Source: Streptomyces sp. WAC05374
GTDB taxonomy: Bacteria; Actinomycetota; Actinomycetes; Streptomycetales; Streptomycetaceae
Assembly (NCBI RefSeq): GCF_004353505.1
Contig: NZ_SMNQ01000027.1
Span: 1-64,000 of the forward strand
Length of the DNA stretch: 64,000 bases
Direction: 5' to 3'
A program made the position numbers and the translations under genes. The notes under the pieces were generated by a model. That model had not been told where the DNA came from. It worked only from the letters and a program-made list of their open reading frames with translations, and did no database searches. Every line of letters starts with the position of its first letter. The stretch's first letter is position 1. Below, in pieces: positions 51,985 through 61,352 of this stretch.

Positions 51985-53595
51985 ATGACCACCCTGCAGA
52001 GCGTCCCCACCCTCGGGACGCACCCGGCTGCCGGTTCCCTGCCGAGCCGTGCCGAGACGCGGGAGCAGCTCTCCAAGGCCACCTACGACCTCCTGGTGAT
52101 CGGCGGCGGCATCCTGGGCATCTCCACGGCCTGGCACGCCGCGCAGTCCGGGCTGCGGGTGGCCCTGGTGGACGCCGGCGACTTCGCCGGCGCCACCTCC
52201 TCCGCCTCCTCCAAGCTGCTCCACGGCGGTCTGCGCTACCTGCAGACCGGCGCGGTGAAGCTGGTGGCGGAGAACCACTTCGAGCGCCGTGCGGTCTCCC
52301 GCCAGGTCGCCCCGCACCTGGCGAACCCGCTGACCTTCTATCTGCCGGTCTACAAGGGCGGACCGCACGGCGCCGCCAAGCTCGGCGCGGGCGTCTTCGC
52401 GTACTCGGCGCTCTCGGCCTTCGGTGACGGCGTCGGCCACCTGCTGAGCCCCGCCAAGGCCGCCCAGGACGTGCCGGAGCTGCGCACGGAGAACCTCAAG
52501 GCCGTGGCCGTCTACGGCGACGACCAGATGAACGACGCGCGCATGGCCCTGATGACGGTCCGCGCCGCCGTCGACGCGGGCGCCACCGTCCTCAACCACG
52601 CCGAGGTCACCGGCCTCCGCTTCACCAAGGGCCGGGTCACCGGCGCGGACCTGCGGGACCGCACCAGCGGGGACGAGTTCGGCGTCGACGCCCGCCTGGT
52701 CCTCAACGCCACCGGCCCCTGGGTCGACCACCTGCGCCGCATGGAGGACCCGAACGCGGCCCCCTCCATCCGCCTCTCCAAGGGCGCGCACCTCGTCCTC
52801 AAGCGCACCTCCCCCTGGAAGGCCGCGCTGGCCACCCCCATCGACAAGTACCGCATCACCTTCGCCCTCCCCTGGGAGGACATGCTGCTGCTCGGTACGA
52901 CGGACGAGGAGTACGAGGGCGACCCCGGCGAGGTCGCGGTCAACGAGAAGGACACCGCCCAGATCCTGGACGAGGCCGCCTTCTCCATCCGCGACCAGCA
53001 GCTCTCCCGGGACCTGATCACCTACGCGTTCGCCGGTCTCCGGGTGCTGCCGGGCGGGCCCGGCGACACCTCCAAGGCCAAGCGCGAGACGGTCGTCACC
53101 GAGGGTCGCGGCGGGATGCTGTCGGTGGCCGGCGGCAAGTGGACGACCTTCCGCCACATCGGCCGTACGGTGATGAACAAGCTGGCCTCCCTGCCGGGCC
53201 GGCCGCTGGGCGAGGACATGGAGCCGATCTCCCAGCTCCCCAAGAAGCTGCCGCTGCCCGGCATAGCCAACCCGAACGCGGTCGCCCACCGGCTGCTGGT
53301 CGACGGCGGTACGCCCGGCCCGCGGATGGCCGCCGACACCGCCCGCCACCTGGCCACGCACTACGGCTCGCTCTCCTTCGACATCGCGCGCCTGGCCAAC
53401 GACAACCCCGAGCTGGCCGAGCGCATCCACCCGGACGCGCCGGAGATCTGGGCCCAGGTCGCGTACGCACGCGACCACGAGTGGGCCGAGACGGCGGACG
53501 ACGTGCTGCGCCGCCGCACCACCCTGACGATCCGGGGCCTGGCGACGGACGAGATCCGCACCAGGGTCGAGGACATGCTCGGCAAGAAGGCCTGA
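51985..53595 (+). CDS. glpD: aerobic glycerol-3-phosphate dehydrogenase GlpD
   Basis: A 536-residue FAD enzyme. The dinucleotide fold VIGGGILGISTAWHAAQSG is at ~35-53, followed by DFAGATSSASSKLLHGGLRYL, the flavin/substrate loop typical of GlpD; RVLPGGPGDTSKAKRE marks the substrate end. It oxidises glycerol-3-phosphate to dihydroxyacetone phosphate and passes electrons to quinone at the membrane. An N-terminal extension of ~30 residues precedes the fold. A 28-base perfect palindrome closes the operon. Confidence 0.96.
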   Translation: MTTLQSVPTLGTHPAAGSLPSRAETREQLSKATYDLLVIGGGILGISTAWHAAQSGLRVALVDAGDFAGATSSASSKLLHGGLRYLQTGAVKLVAENHFERRAVSRQVAPHLANPLTFYLPVYKGGPHGAAKLGAGVFAYSALSAFGDGVGHLLSPAKAAQDVPELRTENLKAVAVYGDDQMNDARMALMTVRAAVDAGATVLNHAEVTGLRFTKGRVTGADLRDRTSGDEFGVDARLVLNATGPWVDHLRRMEDPNAAPSIRLSKGAHLVLKRTSPWKAALATPIDKYRITFALPWEDMLLLGTTDEEYEGDPGEVAVNEKDTAQILDEAAFSIRDQQLSRDLITYAFAGLRVLPGGPGDTSKAKRETVVTEGRGGMLSVAGGKWTTFRHIGRTVMNKLASLPGRPLGEDMEPISQLPKKLPLPGIANPNAVAHRLLVDGGTPGPRMAADTARHLATHYGSLSFDIARLANDNPELAERIHPDAPEIWAQVAYARDHEWAETADDVLRRRTTLTIRGLATDEIRTRVEDMLGKKA

Positions 53596-53616
53596 CCGCA
53601 CGCGCGACCGGGTCAT

Positions 53617-53644
53617 GAGGGCGGCTCCCGCGGGAGCCGCCCTC
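53617..53644 (+). terminator. 28-base perfect palindrome after glpD
   Basis: GAGGGCGGCTCCCG at 53617-53630 is followed directly by its complement 53631-53644, 21 bases past the glpD stop. A short GCTGTA tail follows. Confidence 0.8.
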
Positions 53645-53657
53645 GCTGTACGCTCAG

Positions 53658-53668
53658 ACATCGGATGT
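53658..53668. promoter_or_regulatory. ACATC-G-GATGT palindrome, possible autoregulatory site
   Basis: A perfect 11-base palindrome 20 bases before the GntR/FadR-family gene. Its size suits a FadR-type site. The regulated genes are unknown beyond the regulator itself. Confidence 0.45.
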
Positions 53669-53687
53669 ATGGACACCGGGGGACGCC

Positions 53688-54377
53688 ATGGCCGTGACCG
53701 ACGAGGCGATCGAGAAGATCAAGGGGATGATCGTCTCGGGCGCGCTGCGCCCCGGCGACCGGCTCCCCAGGGAGAGCGAACTGGCGGCCCGGCTCGGCCT
53801 GTCGCGCAACTCCCTGCGCGAGGCGGTGCGCGCCCTGTCGCTGATCCGCATCCTCGACGTGCGCCAGGGCGACGGCACGTACGTCACGAGCCTGGACCCG
53901 CAACTGCTGCTGGCGGCGCTCGGCTTCGTCGTGGACTTCCACCGCGACGACACGGCGCTGGAGTTCCTCGCCGTACGCCGCCTCCTGGAGCCCGCCGCGA
54001 CCGCCCTGGCCGCGAGCCGGATCACCGAGGCGGAGCTGGACGAGCTGGACGCCCGGCTGGACGCGCTGGGCGATGACCCGTCCGCCGGGGAACTGGCCGC
54101 CGCCGACCTGGAGTTCCACCGGACCGTCGTCCGGGCGGGCGGCAACACCGTCCTCAGCTCCCTGCTGGACGGCCTGTCCGGCCCGGCGACCCGGGACCGG
54201 ATCTGGCACGGCCTGGCCGCGGAGGGCACGGCCCGCCGCGCGCTCGACGAGCACCGGGCGATCCTGGCGGCGCTCCGCGACCGGGACGCCGAGGCGGCCC
54301 GCTCCTGGGCGACGGTGCACGTGGCCGGCGCGGAACGGTGGCTGCGGAGCGCGCCCGCCCGTGCGGCGCTCGGATGA
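53688..54377 (+). CDS. GntR/FadR-family transcriptional regulator
   Basis: A 229-residue regulator. The winged helix spans ~5-70 (IEKIKGMIVSGALRPGDRLP, then LAARLGLSRNSLREAVRALS) and an all-helical FCD domain follows with AADLEFHRTVVRAGGN and DEHRAILAALRDRDAEAA, which usually hold metal-binding residues. Its ATG sits 20 bases after a perfect palindrome. Flanking genes are glpD and the PAC2 gene; neither is an obvious target, so its effector and regulon are unknown. Confidence 0.88.
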   Translation: MAVTDEAIEKIKGMIVSGALRPGDRLPRESELAARLGLSRNSLREAVRALSLIRILDVRQGDGTYVTSLDPQLLLAALGFVVDFHRDDTALEFLAVRRLLEPAATALAASRITEAELDELDARLDALGDDPSAGELAAADLEFHRTVVRAGGNTVLSSLLDGLSGPATRDRIWHGLAAEGTARRALDEHRAILAALRDRDAEAARSWATVHVAGAERWLRSAPARAALG

Positions 54378-54527
54378 ATCGGCCGGTTTCCGGCCGTGTC
54401 CGCGCCGGTCGGCGTGGGTAGTGGCTCCCGGTCGGTACAGCACACGGACGTGTACAGGGGCTGCGGGCGGGGCCCCGGAAAGCCGTAAGGTTGGTCCGTA
54501 CGCAAGGAACTTCGGAAGGAGGCCTGG

Positions 54528-55655
54528 GTGATCGAGCTCGAGGGGGTTCCCGAGCTGATCGACCCGGTCATGGTGGCCGCGTTCGAGGGCTGGAACGACG
54601 CCGGCGACGCCGCCTCCACCGCGGTCGCGCACCTGGAGCGGGAGTGGAAGGGCGAGGTGTTCGCGGCGCTCGACGCCGAGGACTACTACGACTTCCAGGT
54701 CAACCGGCCCACGGTGTACATGGACGGCGGGGTACGGAAGATCACCTGGCCCACCACCAGGCTGTCGGTGGTCCGGGTGGGCGGTGACAAGCCGCGCGAT
54801 CTCGTGCTGGTCCGCGGCATCGAGCCGTCGATGCGGTGGCGCTCGTTCTGCAACGAGCTGCTCGGTTTCGCCCATGAACTGGGCGTGGAGATGGTGGTGA
54901 TCCTCGGCGCGCTGCTCGGCGACACCCCGCACACCCGGCCGGTGCCGGTCAGCGGCGTCACGTCGGACCCGGACCTGGCGCGCACCATGGACCTGGAGGA
55001 GACCCGGTACGAAGGGCCGACGGGGATCGTCGGCATCCTTCAGGAGGCCTGCACGCACGCGGGCGTGCCGGCGGTGAGCCTGTGGGCGGCGGTGCCGCAC
55101 TACGTGTCGCAGCCGCCGAACCCCAAGGCGACGCTGGCGCTGCTCAACCGGCTGGAGGACCTCATCGACCTGCGCATCCCGCTGGGTGAGCTGGCCGAGG
55201 ACGCGCGGGCCTGGCAGGTCGGCGTGGACCAGCTCGCCTCGGAGGACAGCGAGGTCGCGGAGTACGTGCAGACGCTGGAGGAGGCCCGGGACACCGCGGA
55301 GCTGCCGGAGGCGTCGGGCGAGGCCATCGCCCGCGAGTTCGAGCGGTACCTGCGGCGGCGGGACGGCGGGCCGGGCGGGCAGGGGCACGCGACGGAGCTG
55401 GGCGACAGCTCGTACCTGCGTGACACGTCGAGCGGCCGGACCCGTCCGGCGAAGCCGCCGAAGGCCGGGGAGGCGGAGCCCGCCGGGCGCGAGGAGGGCG
55501 GCCTCGAGCAGCCGCCGGCGCCGGACGCGCCGGACCAGGACTCCCCCGCTCATGACTCCGGCCGGGAGACCCGGGGCCAGGACGCCCCGGGCCGGGACTC
55601 GCCCGGCTCGCCGGGTCCGGACGTGCCGGAGTCCCCGGATTCCTCCGAGGACTGA
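54528..55655 (+). CDS. PAC2-family protein (proteasome-assembly-chaperone-like)
   Basis: A 375-residue protein. The first ~270 residues are a PAC2 domain (MVAAFEGWNDAGDAASTAVAHL, VLVRGIEPSMRW, VSLWAAVPHYVS), named for a eukaryotic proteasome assembly chaperone. The last ~95 residues are a charged Pro/Asp/Glu/Gly-rich disordered tail. The GTG at 54528 follows GAAGGAGG. A mycobacterial counterpart (Rv2125) also lies near mshC and the proteasome region, so this neighbourhood is conserved, but function in bacteria is unknown to me. Confidence 0.85.
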   Translation: MIELEGVPELIDPVMVAAFEGWNDAGDAASTAVAHLEREWKGEVFAALDAEDYYDFQVNRPTVYMDGGVRKITWPTTRLSVVRVGGDKPRDLVLVRGIEPSMRWRSFCNELLGFAHELGVEMVVILGALLGDTPHTRPVPVSGVTSDPDLARTMDLEETRYEGPTGIVGILQEACTHAGVPAVSLWAAVPHYVSQPPNPKATLALLNRLEDLIDLRIPLGELAEDARAWQVGVDQLASEDSEVAEYVQTLEEARDTAELPEASGEAIAREFERYLRRRDGGPGGQGHATELGDSSYLRDTSSGRTRPAKPPKAGEAEPAGREEGGLEQPPAPDAPDQDSPAHDSGRETRGQDAPGRDSPGSPGPDVPESPDSSED

Positions 55656-55665
55656 GGTCGTACGA

Positions 55666-55707
55666 CGCCGGGGCGGCACCTTCGTGGAGGTGCCGCCCCG
55701 GCGTTTT
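55666..55707. terminator. 16-bp hairpin with T run, PAC2/mshC convergent
   Basis: CGCCGGGGCGGCACCT at 55666-55681 pairs perfectly with 55688-55703, followed by TTTT on the plus strand. It ends the PAC2 transcript and may also serve mshC. Confidence 0.88.
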
Positions 55708-55718
55708 CGCGGTGTGCG

Positions 55719-56948
55719 TTACAGCGCCACGCCCAGCAGGGCGTCGGCCGTGCGGGAGACGAGGCCGGGCGCGCCCTCGTCCGTGCCGCCCTCGGCGTCC
55801 TGGCGGGCGACCCAGCGGTCGACGGCCGCGAGGGCGGCGGGAGCGTCGAGGTCGTCGGCCAGGGCCTCGCGCACCTCTTCGACCAGCGCGTCGGCCGAGG
55901 GGCCGTCGGGGCGGGAGACCGCGGCACGCCAGCGGGCGAGGCGCTCCACGGCCTCCTGGAGGACCTCGTCGGTCCACTCCCAGTCGGCGCGGTAGTGGTG
56001 GGACAGCAGGGCGAGCCGGATGGCGGCCGGGTCGACGCCCTGGCGGCGCAGCGCGGAGACGAAGACCAGGTTGCCCTTGGACTTGGACATCTTCTCGCCG
56101 TGGAGGGCGACCATGCCGGCGTGGACGTACGCCTTGGCGAAGGGGTGCTCGCCGGTCAGCGCCTGGGCGTGCGAGGCGCCCATCTCGTGGTGCGGGAAGA
56201 CCAGGTCGGAGCCGCCACCCTGGACGTCGAAGCCCATGCCGAGGTGGTCCAGCGCGATGGCCACGCACTCGATGTGCCAGCCGGGGCGGCCGGGGCCGAG
56301 GCTCGCGCCGTCCCAGCTCGGCTCGCCCTCGCGGGCGACCATCCAGAGCATGGGGTCGAGCGGGTTCTTCTTGCCGGGGCGGTCCGGGTCGCCGCCGCGC
56401 TCGGCGGACAGGGCCCGCATGAGCTCCGCGTCGTAGTGGGAGACCTCGCCGAAGTGCGGGTCGGCCTCGACGGAGAAGTAGATGTCGCCGTCGAGCTCGT
56501 ACGCGGCGCCCGCGTCCCGGAGCCGCTCGACGAGCGGCACGATGCCGGGTATCGCCTCGACGGCGCCGATGTAGTGCTGTGGCGGGAGTATCCGCAGGGC
56601 GGTCATGTCCTCGCGGAAGAGGGCCGTCTCCTTCTCGGCGAGGGCGACCCAGTCGATGTCGTCGCGGACGGCCCGCTCCAGGAGGGGATCGTCCACGTCG
56701 GTGACGTTCTGGACGTAGTGGACCTGCCGCTTGGTGTCGAGCCACACGCGCTGAACGAGATCGAACGCGTTGTAGGTCGCCGCGTGACCGATGTGGGTCG
56801 CGTCGTACGGCGTGATGCCGCAGACGTAGATACGGGCGACGGGGCCGGGGTCGAGGGTCACTCGTCCACCGGTCGCGGTGTCGTGGATCCGGAGGTCGCG
56901 GCCCTTGCCGGGCAGGGCGGGGACCTCAGAAGCGGGCCAGGCATGCAT
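55719..56948 (-). CDS. mshC: cysteine:glucosaminyl-inositol ligase MshC (mycothiol synthesis)
   Basis: A 409-residue cysteinyl-tRNA-synthetase-like ligase. The HIGH-type motif is [10 protein letters not shown] near 50, KMSKSKG near 285, and zinc-binding Cys and His in [15 protein letters not shown] and WHIECVA are kept. It joins cysteine to glucosaminyl-inositol, the penultimate mycothiol step. The ATG at 56948 gives the standard length, much shorter than CysRS. TTACGCT ends six bases before the ATG, so the mRNA may be leaderless. It is at the end of a row with SCO1664-family, DUF3090 and phosphatase genes. Confidence 0.95.
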   Translation of the reverse strand: MHAWPASEVPALPGKGRDLRIHDTATGGRVTLDPGPVARIYVCGITPYDATHIGHAATYNAFDLVQRVWLDTKRQVHYVQNVTDVDDPLLERAVRDDIDWVALAEKETALFREDMTALRILPPQHYIGAVEAIPGIVPLVERLRDAGAAYELDGDIYFSVEADPHFGEVSHYDAELMRALSAERGGDPDRPGKKNPLDPMLWMVAREGEPSWDGASLGPGRPGWHIECVAIALDHLGMGFDVQGGGSDLVFPHHEMGASHAQALTGEHPFAKAYVHAGMVALHGEKMSKSKGNLVFVSALRRQGVDPAAIRLALLSHHYRADWEWTDEVLQEAVERLARWRAAVSRPDGPSADALVEEVREALADDLDAPAALAAVDRWVARQDAEGGTDEGAPGLVSRTADALLGVAL

Positions 56949-57049
56949 GTCACGAGCGTAACCGGACGGGTGTTCCGGATACGAACCGGATGCGGGATCA
57001 TGACCGGATAGGCACTCTTGCGCGGCCGGGCGGGATGTGCGGGGGCCGC

Positions 57050-57877
57050 TCAGACCGGAGGCCAGGGGATCGCGGGCCACTGACCTGAGGGTTCGGGGTG
57101 ACGGCCGGAGGTGCGCAGGGCGCCGACCCGGGCGCGTACGGCGGCGACCTCGGCCGGGGTGATCAGCTCCGCCAGGCGGGTGGCGAGGGGCGCGCCGGGT
57201 GCCAGGGAGGCGTCCAGGCGGGCCAGGACGTCCAGGGCCTCCTGCGGGAGCGGCTCGCCCGCCCAGCCCCACAGGAGGGTGCGCAGCTTGTCGTCCACGT
57301 TGAAGGTCACACCGTGGTCGATGGCGTACAGCTTCCCGTCCGGCGCGGGCAGCAGGTGCCCGCCCTTGCGGTCACCGTTGTTGATCACCGCGTCCAGTAC
57401 GGCGAGGCGCCGCAGCCGTACGTCGTCGGCGTGCACCAGCAGGGCGGTGCGGTCCTCGTCGACCTGCGCGAGGCCGACCGCCTTCCAGCCCTCGCCGGCC
57501 TCCTCGTCGTCGACGAGCGCCAGGAGGGAGACGCTGGGGTCGCCCTCCATCCAGAGCTGGACCATGCCGGGGCCGAACGGCCCGTCCCGCAGCACGGTCG
57601 GCGGGACCAGGCCCCAGCCGGTCGCCTCGGAGACCTCGTACGCGGCGACCTCGCGCTGTGCCAGTGTCCCGTCGGGGAAGTCCCACAGGGGCCGCTCCCC
57701 CGCGACGGGCTTGTAGACGCAGTCGGCTTCCTGACCTCCGTACGCGACGGAGCAGAACAGCACCGCGTTGGACGCCTCACGGATCTGGCCGCGTACCGTC
57801 AGTTCACCGCTGGTGAGCAGGTCGAGCGGATCCACCGCGGTCAGGCCCCGCGGCGGTATCCGTTCTGGCGCGGACAT
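57050..57877 (-). CDS. SCO1664-family protein (PI3/4-kinase-like fold)
   Basis: A 275-residue protein of the family named after S. coelicolor SCO1664. Marks include [33 protein letters not shown], an [20 protein letters not shown] segment, and [15 protein letters not shown] followed by DHGVTFN, which resemble the catalytic NxDxK/D loops of kinase-like PI3/4K proteins. The role is unknown. Its start overlaps the DUF3090 gene by 37 bases, showing close coupling. mshC follows 101 bases downstream. Confidence 0.82.
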   Translation of the reverse strand: MSAPERIPPRGLTAVDPLDLLTSGELTVRGQIREASNAVLFCSVAYGGQEADCVYKPVAGERPLWDFPDGTLAQREVAAYEVSEATGWGLVPPTVLRDGPFGPGMVQLWMEGDPSVSLLALVDDEEAGEGWKAVGLAQVDEDRTALLVHADDVRLRRLAVLDAVINNGDRKGGHLLPAPDGKLYAIDHGVTFNVDDKLRTLLWGWAGEPLPQEALDVLARLDASLAPGAPLATRLAELITPAEVAAVRARVGALRTSGRHPEPSGQWPAIPWPPV

Positions 57878-58431
57878 ACGTGTCCTTCCGGGTCGAGCGG
57901 CAGGCTGCACAGCGGGCACGGCGGGCGCCCCGCGTTGACCACGTCCAGGGCGCGTTTGGCGAAGGCCCTCGCCTGTGCCCCGGTGAGCCGGACCCGCAGC
58001 ATGGGCGGGCCGTTCTCCTCGTCCTGGAGCAGCCGCTCCTCGGCCTCCGCGAGGTCCTCCTCGGACTCCACGTCCAGCTCGACGAGCGCCTGCGCCTCGA
58101 CGATCATGCGCTGTTCCTCGCCGTCCCAGGCCAGCGCCATGGTGCCGACCCGGAACTCCTCCTCGACGGGCGAGTCCAGGGGTGCGGTGTCGGTGACGTC
58201 GGACGGCGCGACGGCCGGCACCGGGGCGTTGCCCCCGGTCCGCCGCACCACCTCGTCGAGCAGTTCGTCGATCCGCTCGGCGAGCGCGGCCACCTGGGTC
58301 TTCTCCAGGGCGACGCTGGTGACCCGGCCCCCGGCGGAGGCCTGGAGGAAGAACGTACGGCGGCCAGGCAGCCCGACCGTGCCGGCCACGAAGCGCTCCG
58401 GTGGGTCATAGAGGAATACCTGACGGGACAC
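57841..58431 (-). CDS. DUF3090 family protein
   Basis: A 196-residue protein with the start RQVFLYDPPERFVAGTVGLPGRRTFFLQA, typical of DUF3090, and a C-terminal zinc-ribbon-like part, [16 protein letters not shown] (two CxxC-type pairs). The centre is acidic. The GTG at 58431 is used. It overlaps the SCO1664-family gene and follows the histidine phosphatase gene by 63 bases. In mycobacteria the same trio lies by mshC. No biochemical function is known to me. Confidence 0.85.
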   Translation of the reverse strand: MSRQVFLYDPPERFVAGTVGLPGRRTFFLQASAGGRVTSVALEKTQVAALAERIDELLDEVVRRTGGNAPVPAVAPSDVTDTAPLDSPVEEEFRVGTMALAWDGEEQRMIVEAQALVELDVESEEDLAEAEERLLQDEENGPPMLRVRLTGAQARAFAKRALDVVNAGRPPCPLCSLPLDPEGHVCPRQNGYRRGA

Positions 58432-58494
58432 GTTCCCTCTCCCTTGCTCAGTTCGGACGGCGCTGCGGCCCGTCCACCCTACTGTGCGAATCGA

Positions 58495-59181
58495 TCACGG
58501 TGCTCCCGCGCCGCCGCCCACCTCGGCGGCCTCGCCGGCGGGCTCCTCGCGCGGGACGAGTCCCGCGAAGTCGCCGGTGTCCCCGAGCCGGAGAAGAGAC
58601 GGCCGCAGGCGGGTGTAACGGATCGCCGTCACGGAACAAGGATCGACATGGATCCGCTGGAACAGATCGAGATGCATGCCGAGGGCGTCGGCCACGAGGG
58701 ACTTGATGATGTCGCCGTGCGAACACATCAGGTAGACGGCGTCCTCCCCGTATTCCGCCTCCACGCGCGCGTTCCACTCGCGTACGGCGTCGACGGCCCG
58801 CGCCTGCATGGCGCGCATCGACTCCCCGCCGGGGAAGGCCGCGTTGGAGGGGTGCCGCTGGACGACGTCCATGAGCGGTTCGTCGGCCAGCTCGGCGAGC
58901 TTGCGCCCGGACCAGTCGCCGTAGCGGCACTCGCCGATCCGTTCGTCGGAGTGGACCGGCAGGCCGGGGCGGGCGTCCAGGAGGGGCTGGAGGGTCTCCA
59001 GGCACCGCTGGAGGGGGCTGGTCACGGCGGCCGCGAGCGGCACCCCGGCCAGCCGGCCGGGCAGCGCCGCGGCCTGCGCGGCGCCCCGCTCGTCGAGGGC
59101 GACCCCGGGCGTCCACCCGGCGAGTACGCCGGCGGTGTTGGCGGTCGAGCGTCCGTGCCGTACGAGGATCAACGTGGCCAT
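58495..59181 (-). CDS. histidine phosphatase (phosphoglycerate mutase-like)
   Basis: A 228-residue member of the histidine phosphatase family. LILVRHGRST at ~4-13 carries the phosphorylated His; the second His is in CSHGDIIKSLV at ~152, and GECRYGDWSGRK holds the acid residue region. A Gly/Glu/Ala-rich tail ends it. It is the first gene of the phosphatase-DUF3090-SCO1664 row. The ATG at 59181 is used; CorA is divergent 119 bases away. The substrate is unknown. Confidence 0.85.
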   Translation of the reverse strand: MATLILVRHGRSTANTAGVLAGWTPGVALDERGAAQAAALPGRLAGVPLAAAVTSPLQRCLETLQPLLDARPGLPVHSDERIGECRYGDWSGRKLAELADEPLMDVVQRHPSNAAFPGGESMRAMQARAVDAVREWNARVEAEYGEDAVYLMCSHGDIIKSLVADALGMHLDLFQRIHVDPCSVTAIRYTRLRPSLLRLGDTGDFAGLVPREEPAGEAAEVGGGAGAP

Positions 59182-59300
59182 GCCTGCCAGCCTAGGGGGT
59201 GTCCTGTCGATCGGGCCGAAACGGCCGGGATGTGCGGGAGCGGCCCTTCCACGGTGCTCCATGGGTGCACGCGGGCCTGGGCGGGGGGAGAATACGCGCC

Positions 59301-60287
59301 GTGATCGTCGACTGTGCCATTTACCGGGACGGGCGCCGCAGCAAGGGCCCCTCCGACTTCTCCGACGCCCTGGACCAGGCGAGGGCCTGGGGCGGTGACG
59401 CCTTCCTGTGGATCGGGCTGCACGAGCCGTCGGAGGACGAGTTCGCTCACGTGTCGGAGGAGTTCGCGCTGCATCCGCTGGCCGTGGAGGACGCCCTCAA
59501 GGCCCACCAGCGGCCCAAGCTGGAGGTCTACGACGACTCGCTGTTCATGGTCCTCAAGCCGGTGGTGTACGAGCCGGAGAGCGACACGGTCACCACCGGG
59601 GAGCTGATGGTGTTCATGGGCGACTCGTTCGTGGTGACCGTCCGGCACGGCGAGGGCGCCCCGCTGGCGGCGGTGCGCAAACGGCTGGAGGCCGAGCCGG
59701 AGATGCTCAAGCACGGGCCCACGTCCGTGCTGTACGCGATCAGCGACGCCGTCGTGGACCACTACATCGAGGTGGCGGGCGAGCTCCAGGTCGACCTGGA
59801 GGAGATGGAGACGGAGGTCTTCCAGCCGACGGGCGGCGACGCCAAGAACACGGCGTCGCGGATCTACATGTTCAAGCGCCAGGTGCTGGAGTTCCGCCGG
59901 GCGACCGGTCCGCTGGCGGCGCCGGTGTCCCGGCTCGCGGGCGCGGGGGTGCCGTTCGTCAACGAGCACGCCCAGCCCTTCTTCCGGGACGTCAGCGACC
60001 ACCTCATCCGTGCCACGGAGCAGGTGGAGGGGCTGGACCGGCTGCTCTCGGACATCCTGTCGGCCCATCTCGCGCAGATGGGGGTGCGGCAGAACGACGA
60101 CATGCGGAAGATCTCCGCGTGGGCGGCGATGGCCGCGGTGCCCACGATGGTCGCGGGCATCTACGGCATGAACTTCGACCACATGTGGGAGCTGCACCAG
60201 GTGTGGGGCTACCCGGCCGTGATCGTCCTGATGGGTGTGGCGGTCGTGGCCCTGTACCGGCTGTTCAAGCGCCGGGGCTGGCTGTAG
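59301..60287 (+). CDS. corA: CorA-family magnesium transporter
   Basis: A 328-residue transporter. A long cytoplasmic domain leads to two C-terminal membrane helices, with the diagnostic GMN motif (IYGMNFDHM) near residue 290 at the pore mouth and a short basic end KRRGWL. It carries magnesium (or cobalt) into the cell as a pentamer. The GTG at 59301 begins the conserved region. It converges with the ferritin-like gene 18 bases away. Confidence 0.9.
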   Translation: MIVDCAIYRDGRRSKGPSDFSDALDQARAWGGDAFLWIGLHEPSEDEFAHVSEEFALHPLAVEDALKAHQRPKLEVYDDSLFMVLKPVVYEPESDTVTTGELMVFMGDSFVVTVRHGEGAPLAAVRKRLEAEPEMLKHGPTSVLYAISDAVVDHYIEVAGELQVDLEEMETEVFQPTGGDAKNTASRIYMFKRQVLEFRRATGPLAAPVSRLAGAGVPFVNEHAQPFFRDVSDHLIRATEQVEGLDRLLSDILSAHLAQMGVRQNDDMRKISAWAAMAAVPTMVAGIYGMNFDHMWELHQVWGYPAVIVLMGVAVVALYRLFKRRGWL

Positions 60288-60305
60288 GCCGCCGGTCCGC
60301 GGCGC

Positions 60306-61091
60306 TCAGAAGGCCGGGGCGGGCTCGGCCGGTCCGCCCAGCGCGTTGCGCCGCTCCGGCATCCTGAGCTCGACCATGCGCCGCCAGCCGCCGGCCCTCT
60401 CGTACGCGTACATCCCGCGGATGCCCAGCGCCAGGGCGGCGCGCTTGGCGCGCGGCCACTTCAGGATGCGGCCCATGTGGTCCATGACGGCGAGGCTGAC
60501 GTCACGGTAGACGGCGATCTCGGCCAGGGCGCACGCGCGCAGGGTGCGCTGGATGGTGCGGCCGTGTCCGGCGTAGGCGAGGCCGAGCAGCTCCTCGTGG
60601 CAGTACGCGAGGTGGTTGTCCTCGTCGTTGCAGATCATCCGGATGGCCTTGCCGACCTCGGGGTGGTCGCCGAAGTACTTGACCAGCATGTCCATCTGGT
60701 CGGCGGCGCGCTGTTCGGTGACCCGGCTGTGCGAGAGGTAGACGAGGACGTCCTCCTCGGTCAGCCGCTCGTCCCGGCGCAGCTTGTCGTGGGTGAGTCC
60801 GATGCCGCGCTGCTCCAGCAGCATGGTGTAGTCGGTCTCCGGCGGGACGGCGACCGGTTCCAGGCCGCGCTTCTTGAGCAGGGCGTTGAAGATCCGGCCG
60901 TGCTTGTCCTCGTCGGCGCCGTGCCGGGTGACCTTGGGGGCGAGGTCCCGCATGCTCTCCGGGAGGAGGGCGGCGATACGGGCGTTCTCCCAGCCTCCCT
61001 GCGCCTCCCCACTGGCCGCGATGGAACAGAAAAGCTGGTAGGAGTCATCGTCGTCGATGATCTCCTGGAACAGGCTCCGGGCCGACAGCAT
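60306..61091 (-). CDS. ferritin-like domain protein
   Basis: A 261-residue mostly helical protein. Carboxylate and His pairs in GADEDKHGRIFN, SRVTEQRAADQ and NDEDNHLAYCHEE match the di-iron four-helix bundle. The family in Streptomyces has no assigned reaction; it may be an oxygenase-like or iron-handling protein. The ATG at 61091 follows GGAGGTGG with eight bases spacing. The C-terminal ~70 residues are basic (KWPRAKRAAL). Confidence 0.75.
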   Translation of the reverse strand: MLSARSLFQEIIDDDDSYQLFCSIAASGEAQGGWENARIAALLPESMRDLAPKVTRHGADEDKHGRIFNALLKKRGLEPVAVPPETDYTMLLEQRGIGLTHDKLRRDERLTEEDVLVYLSHSRVTEQRAADQMDMLVKYFGDHPEVGKAIRMICNDEDNHLAYCHEELLGLAYAGHGRTIQRTLRACALAEIAVYRDVSLAVMDHMGRILKWPRAKRAALALGIRGMYAYERAGGWRRMVELRMPERRNALGGPAEPAPAF

Positions 61092-61352
61092 CAATGCCAC
61101 CTCCATACGCGCGTCTGTGCGCACATCAGCAAAGAACGAGTCAAATGCCGTGGGAGGGAGGTGGCAACAGCTCGGCCGCCGGACTCCGCCGGATGGCGGA
61201 GCGTGGGGGGCACCGGGAGGGGAACGGGGGTGTCCACGCGCTCCGGTTCCGGCTGGGGAGTAACCGGGGAGGGGGATGGAGCGTTGTGCTGCGTGACGGC
61301 CGTGGCGGGGATGACCCCGAGCCCCCACCACGGCCGCAGGCTTGTCCGGGGG

